DNA from: Pleurostoma richardsiae
Taxonomy: Eukaryota; Ascomycota; Sordariomycetes; Calosphaeriales; Pleurostomataceae
Direction: 5' to 3'
Assembly: GCA_030052745.1 (NCBI GenBank)
Contig: JANBVO010000002.1
Coordinates: forward strand, 1,674,001-1,738,000
DNA: 64,000 nt
The notes beneath the pieces were generated by a model. The model did not search any database. It was given only the letters and a program-made list of their open reading frames with translations, and was not told the origin of the DNA. Shown here one piece after another: positions 36,844 through 48,095 of this stretch (positions are counted from its first letter, which is position 1; each line of letters opens with the position of its first letter). A program made the translations under genes and the position numbers.

Positions 36844-38404
36844 GAGATGATATCCTCGTTATGGCACCCGGCTGCGGCAGGTCTTCGGGAACATCCTCTA
36901 TTGGAAGCATCGGCTGCTGCACTGTACAGCACGCTCGCGACTCCCTTGGCTCAGGGCGAGGAGGATGACCATAAGAAGTGGCCCTGGAGTCGGAAACTGC
37001 TTGCCCCCGCAGCTGAAAGGGTATCGACGGCCACCCTGCATCATGCGGCTCACTCCTTTGGGATTTTCATCTCTGCAGCTGTGTGGCAACAGCGCTAGGC
37101 ATTACGCCCGACGGGTATGTGAATCACTCCACATCAATATAGTGTCTTATTTCCTTGCATGATGACGCCGCGGGGCCAGCAAAGCGTCGGGACTACCTTG
37201 GGTCACCTGGGTAGCATCTCCCGCGATGCCGAAAACAACCGCGTAATCAAATCTTCTCAACCACTTCTGAAGCCTCTTCGCCCATGCCACGTATGCCACA
37301 CTGATTTCGGATGAGCGTCGGCTAACATTGGGACACTGTCTAGGTTAGAAGAGCCGCATTTTTTTATCATCCGCACAGCCGAATGAACATGACAAGGCTG
37401 GCATGCCGTGTGACCAGTTGTGGATGTGTGTTGGGCACGGCAAGTAGACTATGGTGTGCACATGATCTTCTTCAGGAGTACAGCCGGACAAGGTTATGAC
37501 TGTGGCTCCTGCATGTTTGCATGTACCTCTAGCCGTCTGTTAAGAGTTCATACCCAGGCCCATTGTGATAGGTACTGGGCGTCAGGAGATCGACCTGCCG
37601 ACGCATCCACCTTTTAGTGCACTTAGGACGGAGTACTCCCGTACAGCACCTCAATGCCGGCCCGTGCGGACGGGGGAATGAGGCTCTTTTTTTCGGATAT
37701 GCGGGGTTTACTAGTGCAAGGCAGACTGGCAGAGAAACCTAACACACCCGTCAAGCATGAGCCGAGGCTGCAAACAGACACCTAGAGACCGCCGAGACCG
37801 CCGAGCATACTTTGTCATTGTCTATGAGCGCTTTTCTATTCGTCTATCGGAATAAGAGTGAGCGGTCTGTTGCTTTGGGTGATGCCCGGGTAGTAGCCTG
37901 TGAAGGCTAGAGCTTCGTTAAGGTTCCTCTAGAGCTCCTATGCCTTACAGCATATAGCTCTCGAAGCTCAGACGCCTCGTCGCCACCGCGGTCCTCAGTG
38001 CCGACGGAGGCGAGTATTATTCATAGCCATGACAGGAGCAGACACGACAGGCGATATGGGCTGTTCCAGTTCCCTTACTGGGTATCAACCGGATCGCTGC
38101 ACCACTCCGATCGGTGCATGTGCGCTCCAATCACCATCACCGGCCTCAGTGGTAGCTTGAGCCATTGAGAGCTAAAGCATCGGACGTCATCTCCACTGTG
38201 GGGTTACGCCGCCGAAGGCCTTATCTTATCGTGGAATGACGACAAACCGCCCGCCATATGTAGAGGGGCATCACATTACCTCCTGATCTCCCTGAGAATG
38301 CTGAGTATTCCCGTCTTCCCAGGACTCGAGTCTCAAAAAAGCGTCCTGCTGGAGAGTCCTGTAGACGCCCACTTTATCGTCTCTCAACGTCTGTTTAATA
38401 CGCA
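36844..38404. other. Intergenic region upstream of OXP1
   Basis: 1.56 kb without a gene. It contains a 9-base GAGACCGCC tandem duplication near 37785-37805 and a paired GATA motif at 38221-38230. No tRNA-like structure was found. Confidence 0.55.
38221..38230 (-). promoter_or_regulatory. Tandem GATA-factor sites upstream of OXP1
   Basis: The minus strand reads CGATAAGATAAGG across this position: two overlapping HGATAR motifs 175 bases upstream of the 5-oxoprolinase start. Paired HGATAR sites are the usual target of fungal nitrogen regulators (AreA/NIT2 class). Nitrogen control of 5-oxoproline recycling would fit but is an inference. Confidence 0.4.
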
Positions 38405-41400
38405 ATGGGCTCCGTCGAGCGAGAGCGGGGCATCCGCATAGCCATCGACCGCGGTGGCACTTTTACCGATTGTGTCGGCAACCTGGACGGCGAAGATGTC
38501 GTGATTAAGCTGCTGTCCGAGGACCCGGGCAACTACCAGGACGCGCCTCTGGAGGGCATCCGGCGCATCATGTCGCACTTCCTGAAGCGAGAGATCCCGC
38601 GCGGCGAACCCCTCGACACCTCCAAGATCGACTCAATTCGGATGGGCACGACGGTTGCGACCAACGCGCTGCTGGAGAGGAAGGGAGAGAAGATCGTCAT
38701 GGTCGTCACCAAGGGCTTCAAGGACTGCTTGGCCATTGGGAACCAATCGCGCCCCAAGATCTTCGACCTTGCTATCCACAAGCCCGATGTTCTCTACTCT
38801 GACGTCGTTGAAATCGACGAGCGCGTCACCCTTGAGGACTACGCTGAGGATCCGACACGACATGTCACGAAGGCCGAAGTGAAAGCTGGGAGCGCCGAGG
38901 CCGGGAAGGCGGATCTGGTTATGGGACTTTCCGGCGAGGCCGTCCGGATATTACGGCGGCCCGAAGAAGAGACGATACGGAAGCAGCTTCAGGACGTATA
39001 TGACAAGGGTATCAAGAGCATAGCTGTCTGTTTGATGCATGCTTATACCTTCCCGGACCATGAGACCATCATCGGCAAGATCGCCAAAGAGATCGGCTTC
39101 TGGCACATCTCCCTCAGTTCCCAGCTGATGCCCATGATAAAGCTGGTCTCGCGCGCCACTTCTGTCTGTGCCGATGCTTATTTGACCCCTGCTATAAAAA
39201 AGTATATCTCAGGCTTTCAGGAGGGGTTTGAGGGCGGCCTCGGGACACGAAGCGTCAAGCAGGAGCGCGGAGATAGGGGAGCAAGGTGTGAGTTTATGCA
39301 GAGTGATGGTGGTCTCGTCGACGTTGAGAAGTTTACGGGACTTAAGGCCATCCTGTCGGGCCCTGCTGGTGGAGTGGTGGGCTACGCCATAACGTCTTAC
39401 GACCCGGAGACCAAGATACCTGTAATCGGGTTCGACATGGGTGGTACAAGTACCGATGTCTCTAGATATGGTGAAGGACGTTACGACCACACCTTCGAGA
39501 CCACCACGGCTGGTGTTACCATCCAGTCTCCGCAACTCGACATTAACACGGTGGCCGCCGGTGGCGGCTCAATGCTCTTCTTCAGAAATGGCCTGTTCGT
39601 CGTCGGTCCGGAGTCTGCAGGGGCTCATCCTGGACCGGCGTGTTACCGGAAAGGAGGTCCAGCTACCGTGACAGACGCCAATCTCTACCTTGGGAGACTA
39701 CTTCCTGAGTTCTTCCCCAAGATTTTCGGGAAGCATGAAAATGAAGGCTTGGATGTAGAAGCTAGTAAGAAGGTGCTTCAGGATCTAACTGGGCAGATCA
39801 AGAAAGAGACCGGCAAGGACATGAGTATCGATGAAGTCGCATACGGATTCCTCACCGTCGCAAACGAGAGCATGACTCGGCCTATACGCTCCATCACTGA
39901 AGCCAAGGGACACGATTCATCGAAGCATCGTCTGGCGACCTTTGGTGGTGCCGGAGGGCAACACGCTGTTGCTATTGCAGAAGCTCTGGGGATCAAGCAG
40001 ATCTTGATCCATCGGTATTCATCAGTACTCTCCGCCTACGGCATGGCACTAGCGGATGTTGTCGACGAGAGGCAAGAGCCCGACTCTACAGTGTGGGCTG
40101 ACGATGGCCCCGTCGTGGGAGAGCTGAAGGATAAGATGGAGAAACTCAAGGAGAAGTCTCGTCAAGCCCTGAAAGATCAAGGGTTCGACGACAAGGATAT
40201 CGTCTTCGAGGAGTACCTCAATATGCGATACCGCGGCACCGAGTCTGCCCTGATGATTATCAAACCGACTCAGGAAGACGCAAAGGAGTCGTTCGGCGGC
40301 AAAGACTGGGCATTCGGCGAGGCTTTCGTGAGGCACCACCGGTACGAGTTCGGCTTTACGCTGGATGACCGAGATATTATCGTGGACGATGTGCGTGTCA
40401 GAGGCATTGGGAAGAGCTTCCGGTACTCGGAGAAGACCGTGGACCAGCAACTCAAGACACTCAAGACACAGGAAGTTTCAGACAAGAAGCGACACTCAGT
40501 CGCGAAGGTCTACTACCAGGAAGGCAGGCTAGATACTCCTATCTATAAGCTCGGGGACCTGGATGTGGGCGACAGCGTGAAGGGACCGGCCATGCTGGCT
40601 GACGGCACGCAGACTATTGTTGTCACCCCAAAGGCAGAAGCAATCATTCTGGAGACCCACGTTGTGGTCAACCTAGAGGCAAAACAAAAGGAGAACCCGG
40701 ATGACACATCCAAGCGCGAGGTTGACCCGATCATGCTGAGCGTCTTCGGCCATCGGTTTATGGCTATCGCAGAGCAAATGGGGAGAGCGCTTCAGAAAAC
40801 CAGCGTCAGTACCAACGTTAAAGAGCGACTAGATTTCTCGTGCGCTATCTTCGACTCCACAGGTGGTCTGGTTGCGAACGCTCCGCACCTGCCAGTTCAT
40901 CTCGGGTCGATGGGCACATGCGTCAAGCGTCAGGCCGAGATCTGGAGCGGCCAGCTGAAGAAGGGCGACGTCATCATCTCGAACCACCCATCTTACGGTG
41001 GCACGCATCTGCCAGACGTCACACTCACGATGCCTGCTTTCGACGAGAAGGGCGAGAACATTCTCTTTTATGCAGCCTCGAGAGCACACCATGCCGACAT
41101 TGGTGGAATCACTGCGGGCAGTATGCCGCCGCATTCACGTGAGCTGTACCAGGAGGGAGCAGCTATCAAGAGCGAAAAGCTTGTAAGCGAGGGTAAGTTC
41201 GATGAGGAGATGGTTGTCCGGCTATTCTATCACGAACCAGCCAAGTACGAAGGCTGCAGCGGGACCCGGTGTCTGGCGGACAACATCAACGACCTCCGAG
41301 CCCAAGTATCTGCGAATCAGAAGGGTATCTCCTTAATCGAGCATCTCATTCAGGAATACGGGCAGGACACCGTCATGTTCTACATGAGGAACATCCAGGA

Positions 41401-42544
41401 CAACGCCGAATTCTGCGTAAGGAGATTATTGAAGGAAGTCAGCCGCAAGTTTGAAGGGAAAGACCTTTCAGCAACCGATTTCATGGACGATGGCAGTCCG
41501 ATCAAACTGAAAGTTACTATTGACGCCGAGAAGGGAGAGGCGGTCTTCGATTTTGAGGGCACTGGATCTGAGGTCTATGGCAACATCAATGCCCCTGAGG
41601 CCGTCACCTACAGGTATGAATGAGTATTTCAACTGGAAATGTTCGCATACTGACTTTCAATCAGTGCGATCATCTACTGTCTGAGATGTCTGATCTCAGA
41701 GGATATACCCCTGAACCAGGGCTGCCTTAAGCCGATTAACGTCAAGATTCCGCCAAAGTCCCTGCTGTCGCCCTCGGACCACGCCGCTGTCGTTGGCGGC
41801 AACGTCCTGACCAGTCAACGTGTCACAGATGTCATTTTCAAGGCTTTCCAGGCATGTGCGGCCAGTCAGGGAGACTGCAACAACCTCACATTTGGTTTCG
41901 GTGGCAACATGGCAGGTCAGACAGAGGTTAAGGGTTTCGGCTACTACGAGACCATTGCAGGCGGCAGCGGTGCTGGTCCTGACTGGGACGGCACAAGCGG
42001 TGTCCACACGCACATGACCAACACTCGCATTACGGATTCAGAGGTCTTCGAGAGAAGATACCCCGTCATTCTCCGTGAGTTCTCCATCCGTGAGGGCTCC
42101 GGAGGTAACGGCCAGCACCGCGGTGGTGACGGCGTGATTCGAGACATCGAGTTCCGGATCCCGGTGCAGGCGTCAATCCTCAGCGAGCGGCGCGTCTACC
42201 ACCCCTACGGACTTGCCGGCGGAGAGGACGCCCAGTGCGGCCTCAACCTCTGGGTCCGGAATGTGGAGAAGGCCAGCTGGGAGAAGCAGCTGCGGAGGCT
42301 CAGGAACGGCGGCGGTCAGGCTAGCGAAGAGGGTGAGACCGAGTACGAGGAGCGGTTTATCAACCTCGGGGCGAAGAACAGCGCACCCATGAAGGCGGGT
42401 GACCGCATCATCATCTGCACGCCTGGAGGTGGTGGCTGGGGCAAGGTCGGAGAGGAGAAGGCACACAGGAAGAAGCTCGATCCGACACAAGCCTGGAGAA
42501 AGGGATCCCACGCTGCGAGAGAAGAGGCCGCTCTGCAGGTCTGA
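38405..42544 (+). CDS. OXP1: 5-oxoprolinase (ATP-hydrolysing)
   Basis: Cytosolic enzyme of the gamma-glutamyl/glutathione cycle that opens 5-oxoproline to glutamate with ATP. Exons 38405-41613 and 41665-42544 encode 1362 residues, close to the usual ~1290. The order is hydantoinase A N-terminal domain ([11 protein letters not shown] at 16-26, nucleotide loop), hydantoinase A ([74 protein letters not shown]) and hydantoinase B ([19 protein letters not shown]-type segment [54 protein letters not shown] across the splice; [31 protein letters not shown]). All parts are present and uninterrupted. The 51-base intron has GTATGA, CTGAC and CAG. A tandem GATA motif lies upstream. Confidence 0.96.
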
Positions 42545-42672
42545 GGGACGCACTGAATTTCTTCATAGATCATCTTAGATTGAATCGCGCCAAGAGCTCC
42601 GCTGAGTTGATGTTCCTGACACGACGTGAGTGCAAGCCATCCTCGCCCGTCGTTCATGGTTTGAATCCATCG

Positions 42673-43467
42673 TCACGAGCCCTCTTCGCCAACCCGCCTC
42701 AGCAACTCCCACTCCGACCTCAGCATGCCCATCTGCACTTCGTCGTGCCACCCATTGTCGAAGAACAACTTCTCCCTGACCCGCCCCTCCTCCACGAACC
42801 CCAGCTTCTGGTACACGTGCAGCGCCCGCGCGTTGTACCCATAGCACACCAGTCCCACGCGGTGCATGTTCGCCCGGCGGAACGCCCAGTCCAGCGCCCA
42901 GTTTATCGCCTCGCTGCCGTACCCGCGGCCCTGCCACGGCCCCGCGATCATCACCCCCATGCTGACGCCTCGGTGGTGAGCGCCGAAGGGATCGGCGCCG
43001 GGACCCATGTTCACGACGCCGATGGGCTCGGGCTGCGGCCTGTTCTTGTACCACGGCTCGGCCTTCTTCTTCCTCTTATCCTCTTCTCCAGGGGTCGAGC
43101 CTTCTGCGCTGCTGGGATCCTTCTCCTCGGGGGCCGGGCACACCAGGACCGACATGAGCGACGCCTTCGTGAAACCCTCCATCACGTCGTCTAGGAACTT
43201 CGTCCCTTGCGGCCGCAGCACCGCGGGTGCCCCGAGGCCCAGCACCTCCGGGTCATCGAGCAGCGCCGCCTGGAGGAACTCGCGCGTCTCCGGGGTGTCT
43301 ACGACCGCCCGGTAGACGAGCCGGGCGGAGCAGAAGGCGCCTCCTAGGTTGGTTGGCGTGTTGCTCATGGCGGTTGAGGCGGTGGCAGGTCCAGACGGGT
43401 AAAGTGTGCCGCTCCCCTCAAGCCTGAGTAGTCGAGCGGATGTATCTACGTGAGCGCTGTCTGACAT
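42673..43467 (-). CDS. GNAT-family N-acetyltransferase
   Basis: Intronless frame of 264 residues. The C-terminal half is a RimJ/RimL-type GNAT domain: GVMIAGPWQGRGYGSEAINW carries the acetyl-CoA pyrophosphate loop (QGRGYG), then RVGLVCYGYNARALHVYQKL and GFVEEGRVREKLFFDNGWHD, the typical strand 5 to 7 region. A charged insertion at about 115-145 (EEKDPSSAEGSTPGEEDKRKKK) is low-complexity. Substrate is unknown: this branch includes acetylation of small amines, ribosomal-protein N-termini and spermidine. An in-frame ATG at codon 34 (MSNTPTNLGG) could be the real start, since the first 33 residues are poorly ordered. The gene ends 128 bases from the end of OXP1 in convergent orientation. Confidence 0.88.
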   Translation of the reverse strand: MSDSAHVDTSARLLRLEGSGTLYPSGPATASTAMSNTPTNLGGAFCSARLVYRAVVDTPETREFLQAALLDDPEVLGLGAPAVLRPQGTKFLDDVMEGFTKASLMSVLVCPAPEEKDPSSAEGSTPGEEDKRKKKAEPWYKNRPQPEPIGVVNMGPGADPFGAHHRGVSMGVMIAGPWQGRGYGSEAINWALDWAFRRANMHRVGLVCYGYNARALHVYQKLGFVEEGRVREKLFFDNGWHDEVQMGMLRSEWELLRRVGEEGS

Positions 43468-44189
43468 GCGTCGTGCTAGGCCTGGGCTGAGAGTTTCCGT
43501 ACATAATGGCTCTCCCTGGTCGCACGCCGAGCTATTTGTACTGAGCCCATGGTGACAGTCCCTATCTTCGAGGTCATCACTCTCACCCGCTACGCCGACC
43601 TGCCTCTTTGGGATCTATAAGTGACAAGATGAGATAGCAGTCGCAGCTTGACGAGTCGTCGTAAGCCGGGTCGAATAACTGCCGGCGAAAACGCCTCTCA
43701 TGGGGACCATTGGACCCGAGCCGGATGTGGAATCCGAGCAGCAGGATTGTCGCGCTCACAACAAGGGTGTATCCGTCCTGCTGCTGAGGGCTAGCGCTGA
43801 GTAATACCAGATAAAGCAGAAGGAACCTGGGCGATAGACTCGGATAAACCTCGACGGTTCATGCGCAGGTCAGGCATACAGGTCAGCATATAGCGCGGGA
43901 GGGAAAAGGAGCGTCGATCTCAGAGACACGGCCAGAAAGGTCGGGACCGTGGACAGAATCTTGACAGCGCTAAAGCTAATTTAGCCCTGACATGGATGTC
44001 TACTTCATTACAATATGATAAGTGCTCCGGCCGCATACGGCTTCCTTGCTGGCTATGACCTGCAACTTCGAATCATCTCGAGTATGATATGCGTAACGCC
44101 GTATTGATACAATGTACTCCTTCCTTAATCGTGATGCCGTTAATATTATTAAATTTCTTCTCATGCCGGCGTACTCGTAGGGGACCATA
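43468..44189. other. Intergenic region
   Basis: This is the upstream region of the GNAT gene and the 3' side of the PX-domain gene. The stretch near 44100-44160 is AT-rich and may hold polyadenylation signals on the minus strand. No gene is seen. Confidence 0.55.
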
Positions 44190-47100
44190 TCAATGGGTCA
44201 CCACCCGGACGGCCTGTAGCATGATGCCGAATATCAAGCCCCTCGCAACCTCCTCGATCTGAAGGCAGTCGAAAACGCGGCCAAGAGCTTCACTAGTGGC
44301 GCTCTGTCCCATAACGCCCATAAGAGCTGCAGGGACGCCGCTCTGTATCAGTAGGCGGCGAGCCTTCACGCGCAGTTTCTCTTTCTCTTCCGCTGTCATC
44401 TCGGGCGGCCATCCTTTGCGCTCCTCCTCGGTGGGCAGGGTATTCTCGCGCAGCTTGCGCAAGTGCGCGGCGATGCCGGCATCTGACGTGTTCTCTTCGA
44501 TCACGGATTCTTGAATCATAGCCTGAATCGACGCGAGCGACGGGTTCCCGGGCCGGAGAAGGAATGATTTTGCAGCCGCTAGGAGCGTCCGGCGGATGTT
44601 CCAGGCCGAGGACAACGTGTACATTTCGTTGATGATCGCGAACGTCAATTCGACGGCGACACGAGTCTCCTGCTCGGACAGCTTTGCAAACTGCCTTACG
44701 GGCTTGTTGTTGACGGCATGGCCATTCACAGCCTTCTTGAACTGGTCAGTCGAGGCAACTGACAGGGAAGTTGGACTCGTGAGCGATGCTTGTTGAGACA
44801 TGATGCTCTCTTGAAGCCTCGATGTCCCGAAAGGGCTCACTGGAGACTCGTGATCGTCCGAGATAGTGTCTGGTGGTGGGGGCAGTCGAGTGAAGTCTAG
44901 ACTTGTTGTCGAAGGAGAGCGTAAGGGAGATCGCATAGGCGCCATACTAGAGGCGCGGCTATGATCTCTGCTGGCCAGAGCGCTGGGCGACGGTCTATCC
45001 CAGCGGTCGGAGCGCGAGGGCCGGAGGGATTCACCCTCAAGATCGCCAAGGGAATTATAACTGGGCCGGCGATCCATTGGGGGTACCTTGCCGGGCTGTA
45101 TCGACACAACCGACGATCTCTGACTGTCCATACTATCACGCCCCTTACGGCTGCCGTTCATAAAAAGACCGCTGTCAACTCTCGGCGGAGAAGACACCGA
45201 TAATCGGTTCGCACTGGCTGTTGGCTCCGGTGTCGTGGAGTTTGTTGGCTTCCGAGGAACGAGTCCCATGTTTCCAAACACTCCTGTTATGCCACCCGTG
45301 ATGGCCTTTCCGCTTTCTGCAACACCTTTCGGTGCAATCGCCAAAACATCTAGCATGTTCTTTCCCATAGTCTCGAGGTTTAGGAAGCCGGACTTGGACT
45401 CGCTGCGGTTATGGCCTTGGTCTTTCTCGAGAAACTTCTTCATGCCCTCGCTCTCTGCAAGCGACTGATACCAGCATGCATCTCGGACGTACCGCTCCAG
45501 CTCACCGCGCAAAGATGCCCGGGTGTGCACCTTCCAGTTGGGAAGTGTGCCATGCTGTTCAGCGAAGGCCGTGGCGCCAGATATCGTGGCGATACGCCTC
45601 AATATCTCGTGTAGGTTCTCGAAGTCGGTAAATTTCCTGATCGTCATCCATCCAGGGTAGTGAGAGGAAGCGGGTTCAACCTGGATAAGATAATCTGACG
45701 CCGGCTTAGTCCGAAGACGGCCGTTGTCGGTCATGCCATCGTCAAGAATGGTGATAGTAGCGTTGTGTAGCGTGAGCGGTGGCGGCTTGCGGGGCGCCGT
45801 ATCGCTCGTTTCCGGCTCATCCTGCACTGGAGGGACCAGCTGATCGAAGCTCGTGAACTGCGACTGGGGGCGACTATCGTGGCTGGGGGAAGATCTCTGG
45901 CTTGACGACTCCGTCGTCCTCGGTGTGACGGGAGTTAGGACGGTTTCTTCTCTGCTAGAGCGTCCGTCGCTTGACAACTCCTTCGTTGAAGACAATGAGC
46001 CGGCGCGCGGCGGTGATTGTGCGGTTGCGGTGTTCTCAACAGGGTCTGGCCTGCCATTCGCCTTGCTGCTGCCGCCATCACTCTTTGAACCTGGGGCAAG
46101 GCTGCCGGAGCTGTCGTTGACACTCTTCGACTCTCGAGCTCTCCTCGCCTCCTCTTCTGCGATCATCTGGTTCATTCGTTTCATCTCCTCTATAGCTTCC
46201 TCCATCTCCTCATCGGCCTTGCTAAGCTTCTTCTTGTGAGCCGTAGATTCTTTCCGACGAGCCTTTTCCATCTCGAAGGAGTTCCGATTACCCTTAGTCA
46301 GTGATATGTTGCCAATGTTGCCATCGATGTCGGCGAAGGCTGGATTGATGTCCGGGCCCGTCTGCATCCCAACGTCAATCGCCTGGCTGAAGTCCGGCTC
46401 TCCTGCTTCCAGTAAATAAACGATCCAGCCATTGATCCACTCCGGCTTCGAGCATGTCTGCAGTGTCGTTTCCAGAATGACACCTGCGAGGATCTCTCTG
46501 AGGAAGGTTCGAGCTGGATCGCAGTCATATGTCGATCGATCCAGGAAGCCGAGGAGGTCTTCAGCAATCATGCGGAACTTCCCGGCTTGCTGCTTCTGGC
46601 TTAACAGATTTGCGAGACTGGAGTCCGGATTGGACGCGAGATAGTTGTATATCGCGTCGGCCGCTGTCATGTTCGAATCTACTGGCATCTCGGCGAATGC
46701 GGCCGAGAGCTCAGAAAAGAAGACGATGACGAGCGAAGAGGAGTTGGTGAGCAAATCTAGAAATGTGTCCGCAGGCCTCTTCCTGCTCAGGTGGTTTGAC
46801 ATCGACACAAGAAACGATGTGAGAACCTTCCTGCAGGAGAGAGGAAAGGATCTGTCAGACGGGAGAATAGGCCCGTACCACCACTTAACGTAGTCCCTGA
46901 TTATAGCGTCCACGAGGCTGCTCAACGCATCCTTGGTCTCTGGCCGGAAGTCAGCGAAGGACTGCGCGAGCACCCGTTCCTGCTCGTCGGCATCGGGCTC
47001 ATCTCTTGTGGGCGCATCCTTCCCGGTCTCCAGGAGGCGCGCGAGCACATCGACTCCCCGCTCTCCACGGACCGCCCGAGCGACCTCGGGATTGCGCGCT

Positions 47101-47450
47101 TCCCATTGTACGAAGATGGCTATCCCGCCAAATGCACCGATCAAGACCAAGCCGAGTTGCCCAAATACTAAGTATGTTGTGGCGGCAAATCCAACTGCCA
47201 CACCTCCTAGAGTTCCGGGTGTCGCGGTTGAGAGGAACCTGAAGATCTTCGTGGTAATGTCATCGTCGCGCTTCGAAGCAGGCAAAGATGGTGAGGAGAT
47301 GGGCGGATCTCGCGGAGTTCCGGTCCCAGACGCTCGTGGCGCCGGCACTATCGGGCTCTCGCTAACAGCTGTCGGATCCCGTTCACAGTTGGTATTCTCC
47401 ATTCTCTCAACGGCGGCTCGGGATTGGGGTACATCTTCTTCAACGTTCAT
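44190..47450 (-). CDS. PXA-PX-nexin C membrane-tethered sorting nexin
   Basis: A single exon codes for 1086 residues. A hydrophobic pair at about 78-116 (GTLGGVAVGFAATTYLVFG, then LGLVLIGAFGGIAIFVQW) should anchor it in a membrane. A PXA domain follows (about 160-345: ALSSLVDAIIRDYVKWWYGP; FLREILAGVILETTLQTC). Next comes a charged, helical stretch (ADEEMEEAIEEMKRMNQMIAEEEARRARE) and a Ser/Pro-rich region. A PX domain lies at about 553-675 (YLIQVEPASSHYPGWMTIRKFTDFENLHEILRR, a phosphoinositide-binding fold). A C-terminal nexin domain lies at about 920-1075. This order resembles Mdm1/SNX13-type ER contact-site proteins but lacks a visible RGS domain. I set the start at ATG 47450; the frame extends to 47480 only through a non-ATG codon. 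Confidence 0.9.
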   Translation of the reverse strand: MNVEEDVPQSRAAVERMENTNCERDPTAVSESPIVPAPRASGTGTPRDPPISSPSLPASKRDDDITTKIFRFLSTATPGTLGGVAVGFAATTYLVFGQLGLVLIGAFGGIAIFVQWEARNPEVARAVRGERGVDVLARLLETGKDAPTRDEPDADEQERVLAQSFADFRPETKDALSSLVDAIIRDYVKWWYGPILPSDRSFPLSCRKVLTSFLVSMSNHLSRKRPADTFLDLLTNSSSLVIVFFSELSAAFAEMPVDSNMTAADAIYNYLASNPDSSLANLLSQKQQAGKFRMIAEDLLGFLDRSTYDCDPARTFLREILAGVILETTLQTCSKPEWINGWIVYLLEAGEPDFSQAIDVGMQTGPDINPAFADIDGNIGNISLTKGNRNSFEMEKARRKESTAHKKKLSKADEEMEEAIEEMKRMNQMIAEEEARRARESKSVNDSSGSLAPGSKSDGGSSKANGRPDPVENTATAQSPPRAGSLSSTKELSSDGRSSREETVLTPVTPRTTESSSQRSSPSHDSRPQSQFTSFDQLVPPVQDEPETSDTAPRKPPPLTLHNATITILDDGMTDNGRLRTKPASDYLIQVEPASSHYPGWMTIRKFTDFENLHEILRRIATISGATAFAEQHGTLPNWKVHTRASLRGELERYVRDACWYQSLAESEGMKKFLEKDQGHNRSESKSGFLNLETMGKNMLDVLAIAPKGVAESGKAITGGITGVFGNMGLVPRKPTNSTTPEPTASANRLSVSSPPRVDSGLFMNGSRKGRDSMDSQRSSVVSIQPGKVPPMDRRPSYNSLGDLEGESLRPSRSDRWDRPSPSALASRDHSRASSMAPMRSPLRSPSTTSLDFTRLPPPPDTISDDHESPVSPFGTSRLQESIMSQQASLTSPTSLSVASTDQFKKAVNGHAVNNKPVRQFAKLSEQETRVAVELTFAIINEMYTLSSAWNIRRTLLAAAKSFLLRPGNPSLASIQAMIQESVIEENTSDAGIAAHLRKLRENTLPTEEERKGWPPEMTAEEKEKLRVKARRLLIQSGVPAALMGVMGQSATSEALGRVFDCLQIEEVARGLIFGIMLQAVRVVTH

Positions 47451-48095
47451 GGGCGGCGTGTTTCGATCGCGAGAAAGCAAAGTGGATTCAGGGCGTGAGC
47501 TGTCTCAGAGCAGCAGCAGCATCTCTCGTAAGAATCGGGACGGCGCACAGTGGAAGCGACACGTAATTACTCGCAGCAAAAGAACCCTAACTGAGGAATT
47601 TGCCCCGTATTACTAGATCGACAGACAATATGATGTACGCTGTTTCGCAATACAGAAACCAAAGGCTATTTTTAAGAGGCCAATCGAAGCCGTCGCAAAG
47701 CCAACGTCGCCAGTCTGGCAAGCCTGGGTACGTACTCCGTGACCCCTGCCCGTAACCCCGTAACATGCGCGCTCTTCCCCTGTTGGGGAAACCAATTTAA
47801 GGTAAATTAGCATCCCCCGCCCCTCTTACCATGTGATCAGTCACATGCTCGCGCGCGATAAGAGTGGAGATAAGCCCCGCGAACTAATGGAACGTCGCGT
47901 CCCACCTAGGGACAGTACGTAGTAGCCGTGTCTGATACTGAGGTATCGTCACAGCCACAGAGTGCAGCCTGTCGGAGGACCATATCTCATGCACTTAAGG
48001 GCTTTCGTCCCACGGAATTCTTCTCGAGGTTAGCCTGAGAATCTTCGAAACCACCAAGTCAAAGCGAATACACGATTCTCACCACAGCAAACAAC
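47451..48095. other. Divergent intergenic region of the PX gene and SUB1
   Basis: There are 645 bases between divergent start codons. CAG/CTG runs sit near 47508-47522 in the leader of the PX gene. No coding region is seen. Confidence 0.55.

Noticed and set aside
42580-43194. 204-codon plus-strand frame over the GNAT gene
   Set aside because: It is His/Pro/Arg-rich antisense of the acetyltransferase domain.
47451-47480. Ten-codon N-terminal extension of the PX-domain protein
   Set aside because: It opens with a non-ATG codon; the first in-frame ATG is at 47450.
46933-47616. 227-codon plus-strand frame opposite the start of the PX-domain gene
   Set aside because: It is the antisense of a conserved coding exon; its sequence is Ser/Arg-rich and domain-free.
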